Shown here piece after piece: positions 53,321 to 64,000 of a DNA stretch of 64,000 bases. The translations under genes were made by a program, and so were the position numbers. The notes beneath the pieces were generated by a model. It had not been told where the DNA came from. It saw nothing but the letters and a program-made list of their open reading frames with translations, and ran no database searches. Each line of letters begins with the position of its first letter. Positions within the stretch are counted from its first letter, which is position 1. Source of the DNA: Dactylonectria macrodidyma (lineage: Eukaryota > Ascomycota > Sordariomycetes > Hypocreales > Nectriaceae); NCBI GenBank assembly GCA_020744425.1, contig JAGMUV010000020.1:1240001-1304000 (forward strand), read 5' to 3'.

Positions 53321-53810
53321 TCTGAAGCGCTCTACCGAGCAGTGCAGGGCCCGACCTGCTTAGTAGCTGAGGGACTTGTGTTTGGAAAAGTTGAGGTTTC
53401 GAGGTGTGTAGATGGGAAATGTCGGTGGCGATGGGTTGGGGGCTATCGATAACGGTGCGCCATCCCGCTTTACCCTATACCCAAAATGTACGGGCTTTTT
53501 ATTAGACTGAGCAAACGGTTACTTACTCTTCCAAGGTTTGAGCACTCCAGTAGGGTAAGTAGCATTTGAACTACCTAGCGAGCTCTTTGAGCTTTAAATG
53601 GCGAATTAGTGAATGCTCCAGAGTTTGGTAACCTTTAGGTTCTATCCTCCTGAATATCATCTTATCTATATTCTGATCTTGATTGCCTTAAAAATCTTGG
53701 GTATTTCCACAATACATTTATAAATGTTTTCCCATCATTGACCTGTAAAAAGAACCCCAACTCCGTTCTACAATGCGATCCACCCCATATCAACATTGTC
53801 TTGGGCTAGG
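53321..53810. other. Intergenic, 0.5 kb: F-box gene promoter
   Basis: Upstream of the F-box gene and downstream of MCP1, both on the minus strand. The MCP1-proximal 300 bases are clearly AT-rich compared with the rest of the window. No gene seen. Confidence 0.6.
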
Positions 53811-54930
53811 TCATAGACCGATAGTCTCAAACATATCGTCATAGACCTTGCCAACCCAGCCACCCGTCAGTCCTCCTCTCGCGACGACGAGTAAGCCTCC
53901 GGCCGCCCACAGCGCCACGAATGCGGCAGAAATACCGTGAAGGCCGGCCCAGCTTCTCCTTCGGTACTTCTTTCTCTTTTCGACAACCACATTTCTCGTT
54001 CGCTGGACCTCCTTAGTAGAGGGTGCAATCCCAAGCCACTTCGCTTGACCCCAAATCATATGACTGCAGCCAACTGTCAAGAGACCAATGTAGGCGACCT
54101 GAGAAAGAGCAGGGTGTCTGCCAAAACAGTGCGCAACGTAGGCGAGACCAATGTTGGAGCTATCACCTTCGACTTGTAATGGAAGCACCCGGTTGGCGAA
54201 GACATGAGCAGCGTAGAAGAACGTAAAGGCGTAGCCCGACATCGAAATGTAGCTCAATGGCGGCCACGGCGAAGCTGTTCCTGGCATGGCGCCCCCGTAC
54301 TTCTTCAAGTTCTGAGACCTTCTCAGCAAGCGCAAGGCGATTCCCGAACCAACGTGCGCTATAACGGGGAGGGCGACCAAGATGGGCTCCGTGAGTGATG
54401 TCTGATATACTTCGCGGGTCATCAGCAAGTAATTTTCGGAACCGGCGACGGAGCGAGTGATGGCGGGGATAAGGGAGACGTTGGCGAGGTGGAGAGAGGT
54501 AAAGAAGCCCATGGCGTAGCTCGAGAACTTTTGAATTCGCATCACTATGTTTGGAGTCAGATTAGTGAACAGGCTTTGGATTTGCCGGGCAATAGTATCC
54601 CTTCTTCACATGGCATCGGATTGTCGGGAACGAACAGTAGAAGATAGGGCCAGGACCCGTGGCTGTCGTACTTGTCGACCCGAGGATTGCGCTCGCACTC
54701 AAGCCAGGAGCCCCGGCGGAGGGAGCCTTTATCACGACTGAATTGGCGTCAACGCCATTTTGTCCACTGCCGTCTTGAGATTCTGCGAGGCAGAGGTCCA
54801 CGGGGCTGTCGGCGTCGACGAGTATTGGTGGAGAGTCGATGGGCTCAGGGTCGAGCTGGAGGAGCGGCACGAAGCTCTCTTGCGAGGCCGTACGATTCCG
54901 TGATGTGTCCGCGTCCATGATGCTGACCAT
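53811..54930 (-). CDS. MCP1: MCP1-type mitochondrial outer-membrane protein (DUF1691)
   Basis: Two exons, 54930-54636 and 54544-53811, joined across a 91-base intron (donor GTTCGT, acceptor CATAG), give 342 residues. In-frame ATGs at 54930 and 54918 are both possible starts. Residues 1-97 are polar, low-complexity and acidic. The rest is a polytopic membrane domain: a first segment (SSYAMGFFTSLHLANVSLIP), a paired LVALPVIAHVGSGIALRLLR motif, further segments around PLSYISMSGYAFTFFYAAHV and QVAYIGLLTVGCSHMIWG, and a last span LHGISAAFVALWAAGGLLVV. The His-bearing segments and order match DUF1691 of yeast Mcp1. Mcp1 suppresses loss of ERMES and works with Vps13 in lipid transfer to mitochondria. 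Divergent from the small zinc-finger gene. Confidence 0.85.
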
Positions 54931-55370
54931 TCGTCTGAGGCGTAGTGAATCGGATTAATGATGACGATGCAAAAGTTCCTGAGATCACGAGAAAGGCGGG
55001 CGGGATGGTGGGGAGGAAGTTGGATTAGCGCCTCAACGCTCTGTCACCCTGGGAAAGATAAAGTGAGCGAGCTCATCGACCCCTGGAATGGCCCTACCAT
55101 GAGCCTTGAAAGAGAGAGGGACAGTGACGTTTTGTCGCAGCCACGCCAAAAGACCATCCACTGGAGGCGCTGGGCCCTGGTCAGCAGAGCGCCCCGGGGC
55201 TCGATTGGTTAGCGCACTCGGCCCACTCAAAGACCCCAGGAAATGCCCCAGTCGAATCTGGAATCTGCAGCAGGATTCTATTCGGTCCAAGCTGAACCTT
55301 CCAAAGTTGCCATTTCCACAGCATCAAACTACCGCAACCATCCACAGCCGAAGTGACAGCGCACGATACA
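54931..55370. promoter_or_regulatory. Shared divergent promoter, MCP1 and zinc-finger gene
   Basis: A 440-base spacer separates divergent starts. No palindrome or TATA box stands out. Confidence 0.5.
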
Positions 55371-55886
55371 ATGCCTCCAGTAAGCCCTAACTCACCGACA
55401 AGTCTGGAGACATCAGTCGTACTGACCTACTTCCAGCGATCGCAGATGTTCTACTGTACTACCTGCTCAAAGGGATATGCACGCAGCAACGAATATGAAG
55501 CTCATTTGAGCAGCTACGACCATAGCCATAGGCAACGACTTAAGGACATGAAGGCCATGGTTCGCGACCCAAATGCAGGATCCCGCGCTCGAAAAGCAGA
55601 GGCCAAGGCTGACGGCCTCGTCAGCATCAAGCTGCCCGGGCAAGAATCCACGACCAACACCACAGGCGGAGGTGGCTTCAAGAAGGGCGGTTTCAAAAAG
55701 AGCGGTTTCAAGAGCGCCTTCACGCGAGTCGATGGCCCTGCGAGTGGCACGGAAAAGGTCCCTAAGGCAACCAACGTATTGGACCCTCCTACAGTGAACC
55801 CAGGTCTGCAAAAGGGCATATCCGCGGAGAGCGATACCGAAGACGAAGGCTACGAGGTCTACGACCCTAGATTTCCAACGAACTGA
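55371..55886 (+). CDS. Small C2H2 zinc-finger protein (GPATCH8/ZNF804-type finger)
   Basis: Preferred model: exons 55371-55379 and 55437-55886, 152 residues. The 57-base intron (GTAAGC, branch ACTGAC, acceptor TTCCAG) is a multiple of three without a stop, so unspliced RNA would also encode protein (171 residues). Splicing brings MPP to RSQMFYCTTCSKGYARSNEY. The finger is C10-x2-C13-x12-H26-x5-H32, followed by SYDHSHRQRLKDMKAM. The long spacing between the His pair and the following basic helix resemble the single finger of GPATCH8 and ZNF804 proteins, which act with RNA or splicing factors; that similarity is from memory. A Gly/Phe/Lys repeat (GGFKKGGFKKSGFK) and an acidic tail follow. Its 3' end lies 105 bases from the convergent Zn2Cys6 gene. 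Confidence 0.82.
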   Translation: MPPVSPNSPTSLETSVVLTYFQRSQMFYCTTCSKGYARSNEYEAHLSSYDHSHRQRLKDMKAMVRDPNAGSRARKAEAKADGLVSIKLPGQESTTNTTGGGGFKKGGFKKSGFKSAFTRVDGPASGTEKVPKATNVLDPPTVNPGLQKGISAESDTEDEGYEVYDPRFPTN

Positions 55887-55991
55887 GACGACGCAACCCT
55901 GGAAGCGCACGTTCCGTGGAAGAACCAACGGGAAATTTGGTGTGGTCTTCAAGAGTGGAGTTGAGAACTGTTCTATTACTACTGAATTCCG

Positions 55992-58876
55992 TCACAACGA
56001 CCCTGGCTGTGGCCACTGAGGACCCCCTATTTGCGATATGTCTTGCTCCAACAATCCCAGCAAATTCCTACTCCCCGAGAACCAGTCTGCCATTTGAGCC
56101 ACCTGTGAGCCCCCAGCCGTGGCACCGTTGCCCTCGTTCAAAGGGTTTCCAGCCATTTGCTCCTCTGTTGGCATGAAACCTAGCTGGCTAAGGTACATAT
56201 CGAATTCATCTCCGATTGGAATCATGGTTTGGTCGTCTTGCTGGTGCGACTTGGCCTGCACATATAGCATCGCAACATTGCTCATTACATAGCACAGACG
56301 ATGCAGCTTCTTTAATACCTCGGACACGTCGGACGCTATCTCAAGCGTTGCAGTGAATTCCTGGAGAAGTTGGAGGTCTTCCAGCGACGATGTCTCGATG
56401 ACATGACAAAATACAACGAAGAAGGGGGCAAAGGGAGTTAGCAACAAGTTCCTATGACTGAATGTTAGCCTCCGTTGCGACAGGTCATACTCTAGGATTG
56501 TCGGGCGTTTACCAATGGACGTAAATGGCCTTGGCGTAGGCCTCGCGCCGAACCAGCTCCATACAGTCCAGATGCTTTTGCATAGCCCGGCGCGCTACTT
56601 GGATGCATTCGTCACAGAACCTACTCAAGGAGCCTTCTGGGGCCGGGATAGCACGGTACACAAGGGTCACGGTCGCTAGCAACTGCACCTCGTCGCCTTT
56701 GACGTGGATGTCGACAAGATGGGACGCCTTGATCCTCTCTAGTGACGCGACTGCCATTTTCCGAGCCTCAGATGCCTCTGCCTCTACCCGAACACACTGG
56801 GCGGCTAGTACCCGAGCTCTCTCGGCTAGTTCGGATTGTGGTCGTGCTAACGCATCTGGGCTATAACTGTTCAGTTGTTAGTCATCTAATCCGAGAGTTT
56901 CGACGTGGAATGGAGCGACCAACAGCTGGACATAGACTTCGCCCTGGAGGATTGCCGTCTTGAGCCACATGAGTGCTATACCCGATGCTTCGTCACCCAT
57001 CATGCCGTCAAAGATGAAACTCCGGGGAATGTCGATGTCCCAGTCCTGTATCATAGGCGCGCGCCCTAATCGCAGGGCGAGCGCCTTGTCATTGGTATAT
57101 ACAGACCAGAAAAGCCCTGATCTGACCCTGTATGTTTCTGGGTCGGATTTGCAAGCGCTCTTGCGGTGAAAGCCAGCCGTCTGGCAGATTTGTGCGGCTG
57201 CACAGTTGAGATGCCAGGCCACAGACGGCCTAGATACGTCAATGGCATACATAGTCTTTCAAATGTCAGCTGTTCATACATAATTCCGTGCAGACGGACC
57301 CTCTGAATGACTTACACCTAACAGAAGAGATTGGACACTTTCAACCTTGTTGGACATGAAGAGAGACATGTTGGCGAGGGCAGTCTCTAGATTGATTCGA
57401 CATATTTGTATGTAAGGCTCGTACTCTCCTTTGGTTGCGTTATCGGGGGCAAAAGAGTGCTGCTCTAGGAACATATAGTACAGTCCAGCGTTGACAATGG
57501 CAAAGGCTGAATCAGAGAAGTCTTCGGTGGGGAAATAGACTATCCGGCATAGGCTCGAGAAGTCTGCGATTCCGACGAAGTAGCAGATGAAAGTGAAAAG
57601 ACCGGGTGGTGCATCTTGGACTAGGTGTTAGCTTCGAGGGTCGGAAAATGAGGGTACTCTCTGGAACAGTGGAAAGAAGACCAGCGTACTTCGAATTTTC
57701 TTGAGGAGAGCCACGACGACATCCATGGGAGGCATCCGCAGCTGGGCCAGCCCCCCAGAGGGCATTGGTTGCTGGAGGGGGAAGCGAGGCCCATGGCTGA
57801 TGGATTGGTGATTCTGTAACTCGACTAGCTGCCTGAGATTGGCCAGGCCCTCTCGCATGTTGGGGTCGACATCCTGCAACGACGTACGCTCTACGGCGTG
57901 CTCGAGAAACTCGCTGGCAAAGGTGGTGTGAGCAGCAAGGGTAGAGTCACCGCCAAAGGCTGATTCGCTATCGGAGCTATCGTCGCCGGCGATGGTGGAG
58001 GCAGCTCCAGTATGAGCTCCGGTACCATGACCGGACTGGGGAGTCTGGAAGCGCAGACCACTGTCTGGGGTGGAGCTCTGGCGGACGGTGAGGTCCCTTA
58101 GCAAGGTCTCGATGTTGGCGAGCCTGAGTTCGATCTGGTCGATCTTCTTTTCGCTGTTGGTGGGCGGCACATGGTGCCTCGGCGTTAGATCCTGGGGTTC
58201 TGGTTGGACGTACGAAGGTGGGATGGAAGAACGTGGAAGAGGGGAAGGAAACACGCACTATTGTGACGAGATGAGGACTCGCTGTCGAGGTTCCTTGACC
58301 CTCTGGTTGCCGCCGGTTGACGAGCAAGTGCGTTTGGCGATCCGGCAGTTGGAGCAGGGGAAGTCTTTGTCGCAGCGGATCTAGATGTCACAGCCAGGGT
58401 TATTGATCACGATTCATCTAAAGATTCCAGTCCACCATTGATCTCTCATGGCAACGACAAACTACGCGTGCAACCATACTTTTGGATGCGTAAGTTTGTA
58501 TGATGATTTTATATGTGTATTCTTACCTTGCGTAGGCGGCATTGATCGCACTAAATGGTGATGAAAGAAAAAGTCAGTTAATCAATGTTGGTATGTTTTG
58601 TGTGCGGTCTATGCGACGGTGTATCGTGACGGTGTAAGTGATGCTATCAAAGCTGACAGCGACCAGCTTCAACCATGCCACGAGCAACGATGGGCTGCAG
58701 AACAAACCAGGCCACGCCAAGAAGATGTCGCGCAATGCAGCTTATCGAAAACGAGGCTTGAATAGGCGGCTTGCAGATGACACGGGGGGTGCGAACCAAC
58801 TCACAGCTCTGCGTGTAGGGTCGTCGGAACCCGCGGACCCAGACGGCGCGGGGCCGAGAGTTGCGGTTTGCTCCAT
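55992..58876 (-). CDS. Zn2Cys6 fungal transcription factor (second), facing ABC transporter
   Basis: Eight exons, 58876-58805, 58550-58527, 58380-58259, 58153-57690, 57620-57316, 57255-56924, 56866-56513 and 56451-55992, give 710 residues. Exon 2 is only 24 bases. The cluster uses Cys 25, 28, 35, 41, 44 and 51 and is followed by a KKIDQIELRLANIETLLRDL coiled coil for dimerisation. The activator-type domain contains the junction-spanning KKIRIQDAPPGLFTFICYFV, AFAIVNAGLYYMFLEQ, LLLGTMYAIDVSRPSVAW and the QLYSPDAL join. Each junction restores a plausible family motif, so the model is strong. Intron 6 uses GTTGGT as donor. The gene is divergent from the ABC transporter with 1051 bases between starts, which suggests, but does not prove, that it regulates that transporter. 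Ligand and target sequence unknown. Confidence 0.9.
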
Positions 58877-59129
58877 GCAGCAATTGCGGGGAAGACAAGA
58901 CGAGGGAGAATAAGAGGGCAAGCTTAAGTAGCACAAGAGGCTGTAGCAAGATGGAGAATTGCTCCTAGTTTGGATGCGTCTCAGTTCCGAGAGGTGTTTT
59001 CTCCTTTCTTTCTGCCTCGCAGCGGATGGCGCGGAAGGCAGATGGCGGCCGGGAGAGGAGGATTTTGGGCGGCGTTGCGTAGGTGGTGAGTAAGTGAGTA
59101 TTGCTGCCGCCTTTTCGCAGTTGTTCGGG

Positions 59130-59139
59130 CTCCGCGGAG
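59130..59139. promoter_or_regulatory. Candidate Zn2Cys6 operator CTCCGCGGAG
   Basis: Perfect 10-base palindrome containing adjacent CCG and CGG, 254 bases upstream of the Zn2Cys6 start and 789 bases upstream of the ABC start. Everted CCG-CGG pairs are a known class of Zn2Cys6 site. Which protein binds is not known. Confidence 0.4.
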
Positions 59140-59282
59140 TCCCGGTGAGACGGGCCAAAAAGGCGGAGCCGGAGCCGGGTCGGGATGGGCTGGTCTAGGG
59201 CTGCGAAGGGGAAGGGGCAAAACGGGCAAAAAGTGAACAACTACAGACTAGCAAGTAGCGGGATGACTCTTACCCCGATTGT

Positions 59283-59301
59283 TACGGAGTACGGAGTACG
59301 G
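59283..59301. repeat. Direct repeats of ACGGAGT
   Basis: Two complete ACGGAGT copies and a partial third (ACGG) in 19 bases. The word is half of the 14-base palindrome at 10734-10747. Confidence 0.75.
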
Positions 59302-59927
59302 GCGCTGATTCGACGGGATGCGCCCCTTCGTCATCAGGCAGTCACCGATTCATGTGTTCTTCCCATTCCTACTACGTACCTAGGTAGGTAGGTATTCATC
59401 AATGGACATCGTACGTCTCTGTCTCCCTCATCTCGACCTAGGGTTTTCGTTCTCGGGACTACGGCAGGTGGGCAGATCCCCCCACCCAAAGAGCGAATGG
59501 GGAAAAATCCAAGGCCAAGAGATTCCGCTTAGCTTTTAGCTTAAATTGATTCCCTGGCATGACTGCCACCCAAGTGGTGTGAAAAATAAATGGCACACTT
59601 TAGAAGCATGACAAAATTACTCATGCACACTAGCTAGTGTCAAACCGTCAAGGTGATCGGCAATATTGTCAACCAAGTATCCTTACTACCAAAGGTGTGC
59701 CATTTAATTTTCGCCCCGCTTGCCACCCTAGGTCAAGTCAATACGAATCGGATATGGGGCGGATTGGTAATGGTGGTTGCTTCCCGGTGACGACTACTCG
59801 CATTCAATCGTATTCGTCGTGTCGTATCGTCGTGATATTAAAGTATGGCTGGCTGGGCTGGGCTTATTCTCATTTCTCTGTCTGTACTCTCTCGAATCCG
59901 GCATTGACGTCTTGTCAAGCATCTGAG

Positions 59928-62900
59928 ATGATTGTGCGACAACCAACACAGCAAGAGAAGCTGCTAAGCGATGCACAGCAGCCGGTCGAAGACGTACTGA
60001 GTGATGACCACTCTAGATCTAGCGCGACTGAACAGCAGCAGCCGGATACGCAAGTAAACAGCGATGCCGTTACGATACAACCAGATCAAAATGATGGAGG
60101 AGAAGCAAAGACCAACAAAACGAAAGAGTCGGGCTTCAAGTACTACTTGGTGAGTTTGTTCAAGCTTTTTTGCATCGTGCTGTGCCTCCAGAAAATCTGT
60201 AATAGTACAGATCCCTTGCTTCTTCGGAGTCCTGCCTAACAATAATAATTGTATCTCCTTAATTTGCGTGGTCTTGCTTCTACACGTAAACTGGACGTAC
60301 TTACTTATGGGCACATGGCAGCCTGCATCATGAAACATACACAGCGCGATATGCTGTCTGGTTGCAACTCAACATGCCATTTATACCTCTATAACAATGC
60401 TGACGAGTCTACCTTGCAGCGCGTCTTCACATACAACGACCTTCAAGGATGGATCTTCAACGCCATCGCCATCGTCGCCATGATAGCCGCGGGCACAGTG
60501 CTGCCCATTATGGACATCGTCTTTGGCAAATTCATCAACGCCTTCAACGGCTTCGTCAACGGAACGCTGTCTCCGGCAGGCTATCGGTCCGAGGTAGGAA
60601 AATACAGGTACGCCTTGGTTCCTCCTTTGCTGGTCTCGCATGATTGATGAGAGAGCTGACTCCTTTTCAGCCTGTACTTTATCTATCTTTTTCTTGCCAA
60701 GTTCGTCTTGACGTACATCTGGACCGTAAGTAAGCCCTCGATACCCTTCCCCCCCTGCTTAGTACCTATTCTAACCTGTCTTCCGCCAATTTTCAGATGC
60801 TCATCTCCTTGACTGCCATTAGGACCACTAAGGCCCTCCGCATCGACTTTGTCCGGCAGACTCTCCGCCAAGAAGTGTCCTTCTTTGACTCTCCCTCGTC
60901 ATCCATCTCAGGCCAGATAACTACCAATGGGAACCTCATCAATCACGGCATCTCCGAGAAGCTCGGTCTCATCATCGCAGGCCTGTCGACCTTCTTCGCC
61001 GCCTTCGTCGTCGCCTTTGCCGTGCAGTGGAAACTTACCCTGATTGTCGTCTGCATCGTCCCCGTCAACATCATCGTCACCGTGGCTTGCGTCGCCATCG
61101 ACATTGGCTACGAGTACGCCATGTTTGACATATATTCGCGCTCGGGCTCGCTCGCTGAGGAGGCCTTCGCTACGATTCGGACAGCCCATGCATTCTGGGC
61201 CTTTCCCAAGTTATCCAAGCGGTTCACGTCTATTCTTGACGACGCGGGAAAGATTGGCGCAAAGAAGTCGCTGGTCTATGCCATTCTTTTCCCCACTGAG
61301 TTCTTCTGTATCTTTTCTGGATACGGCTTGGCTTTCTGGCAGGGTATTCGGATGTATTCGACAGGAGAGATAACACAGCCCGGCACCGTCGTGACGTAAG
61401 TATTCTTCATGATGTGTCCTTCATTTCATCTGCTAAAAGCATCCCATGTATAGTGTCATATTTGCGGTGCTTGTCGCCGCTACAGCCCTCACGCAGATCG
61501 CGCCACAGACTATCGCGATCTCTAAAGCAACGGCTGCTGCCCAGGAGATGTTCCAGATGATTGATCGTGAGTCTAAAATCGATTCACTCTCTGAAGAGGG
61601 AGAGACGATACAGAACTTTCAGGGAGACATCAAACTTAGTGGTCTTTGCTTCGCATATCCGTCACGGCCTGATATTCCGGTCCTCCAAGGGCTCGACTTG
61701 GATATTCCAGCTGAGAAAACGACGGCTTTTGTTGGTTCGAGTGGTTCCGGCAAGAGTACAATCTTTGGTCTCCTGGAAAGATGGTACCAAAAAGGCGACG
61801 GTTCAATCACACTGGATGGCCATCCTGTTGAGAAATTGAACTTGAAATGGCTGCGAACCAACATCAGAATGGTCCAACAGGTATGGATTCAATGTTATGC
61901 TGAAAGTCCAAGAACGCTCCCTTATTATTCAACTAGGAGCCGACCCTTTTTAGTGGCAGTATCTTCCAGAACGTCGTCGACGGCCTCACAGGAACCGATC
62001 TAGTGAACTTGCCAGAAGACGAGAGGCGGAGACTTGTCGTCACAGCCTGCGAGGCAGCGTTCGCTCATGATTTTATCGAACGCCTACCTAATGTGCGTAA
62101 ACACCTATGCCTCATCTGAACATATCGCTAATTGCCTTTGAAGGGATACGACACAGTTATCGGAGAACGCGGCGCCTCCCTTTCTGGAGGCCAGAAGCAG
62201 CGGGTCGTCATCGCTCGAAGCATCATCTCCAACCCAAAAGTCTTGATGCTTGATGAAGCCACTAGTGCTCTAGACCCCAATGCAGAAAAGATTGTACAGC
62301 GAGCCTTGAACAACGTTGCCAAAGGTCGTACCATGATTGTTATTGCGCATAGGCTGTCCACCATCCGGGATGCCGACAACATCATCGTAATGGCCAAAGG
62401 CGCAGCCATCGAGCAAGGCTCGCACAACGACCTGATTGACCTTGGAGGGGTTTACTCGAGGTTAGTTAGGCTGCAGGATCTTGGACATGGCGGCGTCGTT
62501 GCCCAAGAGGAAGCCGAGGCTGAAAAGGAGGAGTCACTTGCTCGCCTCGAAACGGTCATATCTCATGCCTCAGCGCATGCAACGCACGACGTTTCCAACG
62601 ATAACACGATAAACTATGGGCTTCTCAAGTGCCTTTCGATCATGATCAAGGAACAACAGTCCATGTGGTGGCCAAATGGCGTTGTTCTCATCTTGATTTC
62701 GCTATGCGGAGGTTGGTAACGCCGTCTTTCAAGTCAAAAAGAAGTGCTAACATTTATGATAGGGCTTACATATCCCGCTATTGCCATACTATTCTCAAGG
62801 ACTATGGATGCGTTTGCAAATATTGACGTTGAAAAGGGCAACTTTTACTCGCTTATGTTCTTCGTCGTTGCCCTCGCCAACGCAGTGATTTATGCTGCAG

Positions 62901-64000
62901 GTGGATGGGCGGCTAACAATATCGGCCAGGTGAGTTTATTTCCATATCAGAGACATGATTGTGGTGATGCATCATGACATACTGACATATCTTGTATTAG
63001 CATGTTATGAAGGTCTATCGCGGAGAAATTTTCAACAATACGCTCCGGCAAGACATGACCTTCTTTGACAACCCAAACCATGGCACCGGTTCTCTTGTAT
63101 CCAGGCTGTCTACAGAGCCGACGAGTATCCAGGAGCTACTCTCGATGAATATAGCACTGATCCTGATCAATATCGTCACCGTCCTGTCTAGCTCCATCCT
63201 CGCCATTGCATACGGCTGGAAGCTGGGCCTGACGCTCGTCTTCGGCGCCCTGCCTGTGCTTGTCTTTAGCGGCTACGTGAGAGTTCGCCTCGAGTACAAA
63301 TTCGACGTCGACACGGCAGCGCGGTTTGCCGAGAGTAGCAACCTAGCGTCAGAAGCTGTGCTAGGCATCAGGACTGTTTCTTCGCTGGCGCTAGAAGGGG
63401 CCGTTATCGAGAGGTACAGCTCGGCGCTCGAGGGGCTGGCGAATGAGGCCATTGCGGGCTTAGGTTGGAAGATGTTCTTTTATGCGCTCAGCCAATCTGC
63501 CTCGTTCCTTGCCATGGCGCTTGGATTCTGGTAAGCATAATTCCCATGGAGAAACAGCGGGAAATAGATGGTCAATATACTAACGAGGCTCGATAGGTAT
63601 GGCGGGCGTCTAGTCTCGACGGGCGAGTATACCACTGAGCAGTTTTACATCATCTTTATTGGTGTTGTATTCTCTGGTGAGTCGGCTGCCATCTTCTTCC
63701 AATACTCGACAAGTGTTAGCAAGGCGCGCACTGCTTTCAACTACATCCTCCGACTCCGGAGGCAGGTGGTGCTCCATGATGAAGAAGGAGATGATGCCGA
63801 TGTTCCACGTATCTTGCCCGAGAAGGCAGAGAAGGGCAATGGCCCCGAGGTGATATGCAACGCCGTTGGCTTTGCATATCCCCGTCGGCCCAAGTTGCAA
63901 GTTCTGCGGGGCATTGACATCAAGATAGAGTCGGGAAAGATGGTGGCCTTAGTTGGCGCATCAGGCTGTGGAAAGTCGACTATGGTTGCGCTGCTCGAGA
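59928..64000 (+). CDS. ABCB-type full ABC transporter (multidrug/pmd1-like), 3' end beyond window
   Basis: Ten exons up to the edge: 59928-60149, 60420-60607, 60671-60725, 60797-61395, 61454-61880, 61937-62092, 62144-62711, 62763-62929, 63001-63530 and 63597->64000, about 1105 residues here. Order is TMD1-NBD1-TMD2-NBD2, the P-glycoprotein layout of plasma-membrane drug or lipid exporters. NBD1 is complete: Walker [10 protein letters not shown] (61734-61760), signature LSGGQ (62180-62194), Walker B VLMLDE (62240-62257) and the H-loop [11 protein letters not shown]2 follows. NBD2 is cut just after Walker [10 protein letters not shown] (63955-63981). The N-terminus is a polar 70-residue tail; the start at 59928 is the first ATG in frame near the coding exon. 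Intron 1 is long (270 bases); intron 7 uses GTTGGT. Substrate unknown; the divergent Zn2Cys6 gene may control it. Confidence 0.93.

Larger units (their letters stand above)
58877..59927. promoter_or_regulatory. Divergent promoter, Zn2Cys6 regulator and ABC transporter
   Basis: This 1.05-kb spacer holds both promoters. A palindrome CTCCGCGGAG lies at 59130-59139 (an everted CCG-CGG). Further CGG triplets lie at 59164, 59170, 59176 and 59181. Beyond them are ACGGAGT direct repeats at 59283-59301 and TACCTAGGTA with TAGG repeats at 59377-59394. Zn2Cys6 proteins as a family bind CGG triplets in pairs, so the first cluster is a candidate operator. Confidence 0.6.

Noticed and set aside
53480..53800. 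AT-rich stretch as a sign of RIP-mutated transposon
   Set aside because: Short, with no repeat copy or transposon frame visible; fits an ordinary AT-rich 3' flank.

Overview
The window looks like nuclear DNA of a filamentous ascomycete, most probably a Sordariomycete (inference; the genus cannot be settled by eye). Short introns of about 50-120 bases with GTAAGT/GTGAGT/GTATGT donors and CTAAC/CTGAC branch sites interrupt most genes, the proteins are typical of Pezizomycotina (two Zn2Cys6 regulators, a Brl1/Brr6 protein, lunapark, PEX16), and TACGTACGTA/ACCTAGGT/ACTCCGTACGGAGT palindromes are scattered between genes. I rebuilt exon structures by joining open frames at splice sites and requiring phase agreement; all complete models close in frame.

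Layout: an unnamed charged protein runs off the left edge (<1-607, -). A C2H2 zinc-finger regulator (2319-4233, -) is followed by an 8-kb gap. Then come PEX16 (12270-13573, -), a five-exon Zn2Cys6 regulator (14536-17229, -), a Brl1/Brr6 nuclear-envelope protein (19093-20672, -) and, divergent from it, the elongation factor IWS1 (21099-22496, +). An SRPK-type kinase with an apparent 2.1-kb first intron (25788-29897, +) converges on lunapark LNP1 (30756-32012, -), which shares a divergent promoter with a GRIP-domain golgin (33231-36891, +). A SWIRM-domain protein (39420-40729, -) needs a one-base frame correction. A second gap of 10.7 kb follows.

The right end is dense: an F-box/WD-like protein (51464-53320, -), MCP1 (53811-54930, -), a small zinc-finger protein (55371-55886, +), an eight-exon Zn2Cys6 regulator (55992-58876, -) and, divergent from it, an ABCB-type ABC transporter (59928->64000, +) cut by the window edge just after the second Walker A motif.

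Most genes are housekeeping: transcription elongation, mRNA-splicing kinase, ER shape, Golgi tethering, peroxisome and mitochondrial outer-membrane biology. The only pair that suggests a dedicated pathway is the Zn2Cys6 regulator facing the ABC exporter across a 1-kb promoter that holds a cluster of CGG triplets. I saw no convincing transposon, CRISPR array, rRNA or tRNA. I did not find a clearly new biological system. The best leads are the frameshift in the SWIRM gene, alternative starts of the kinase, a GC-AG intron, recurrent GTTNGT donors, and the CGG cluster.
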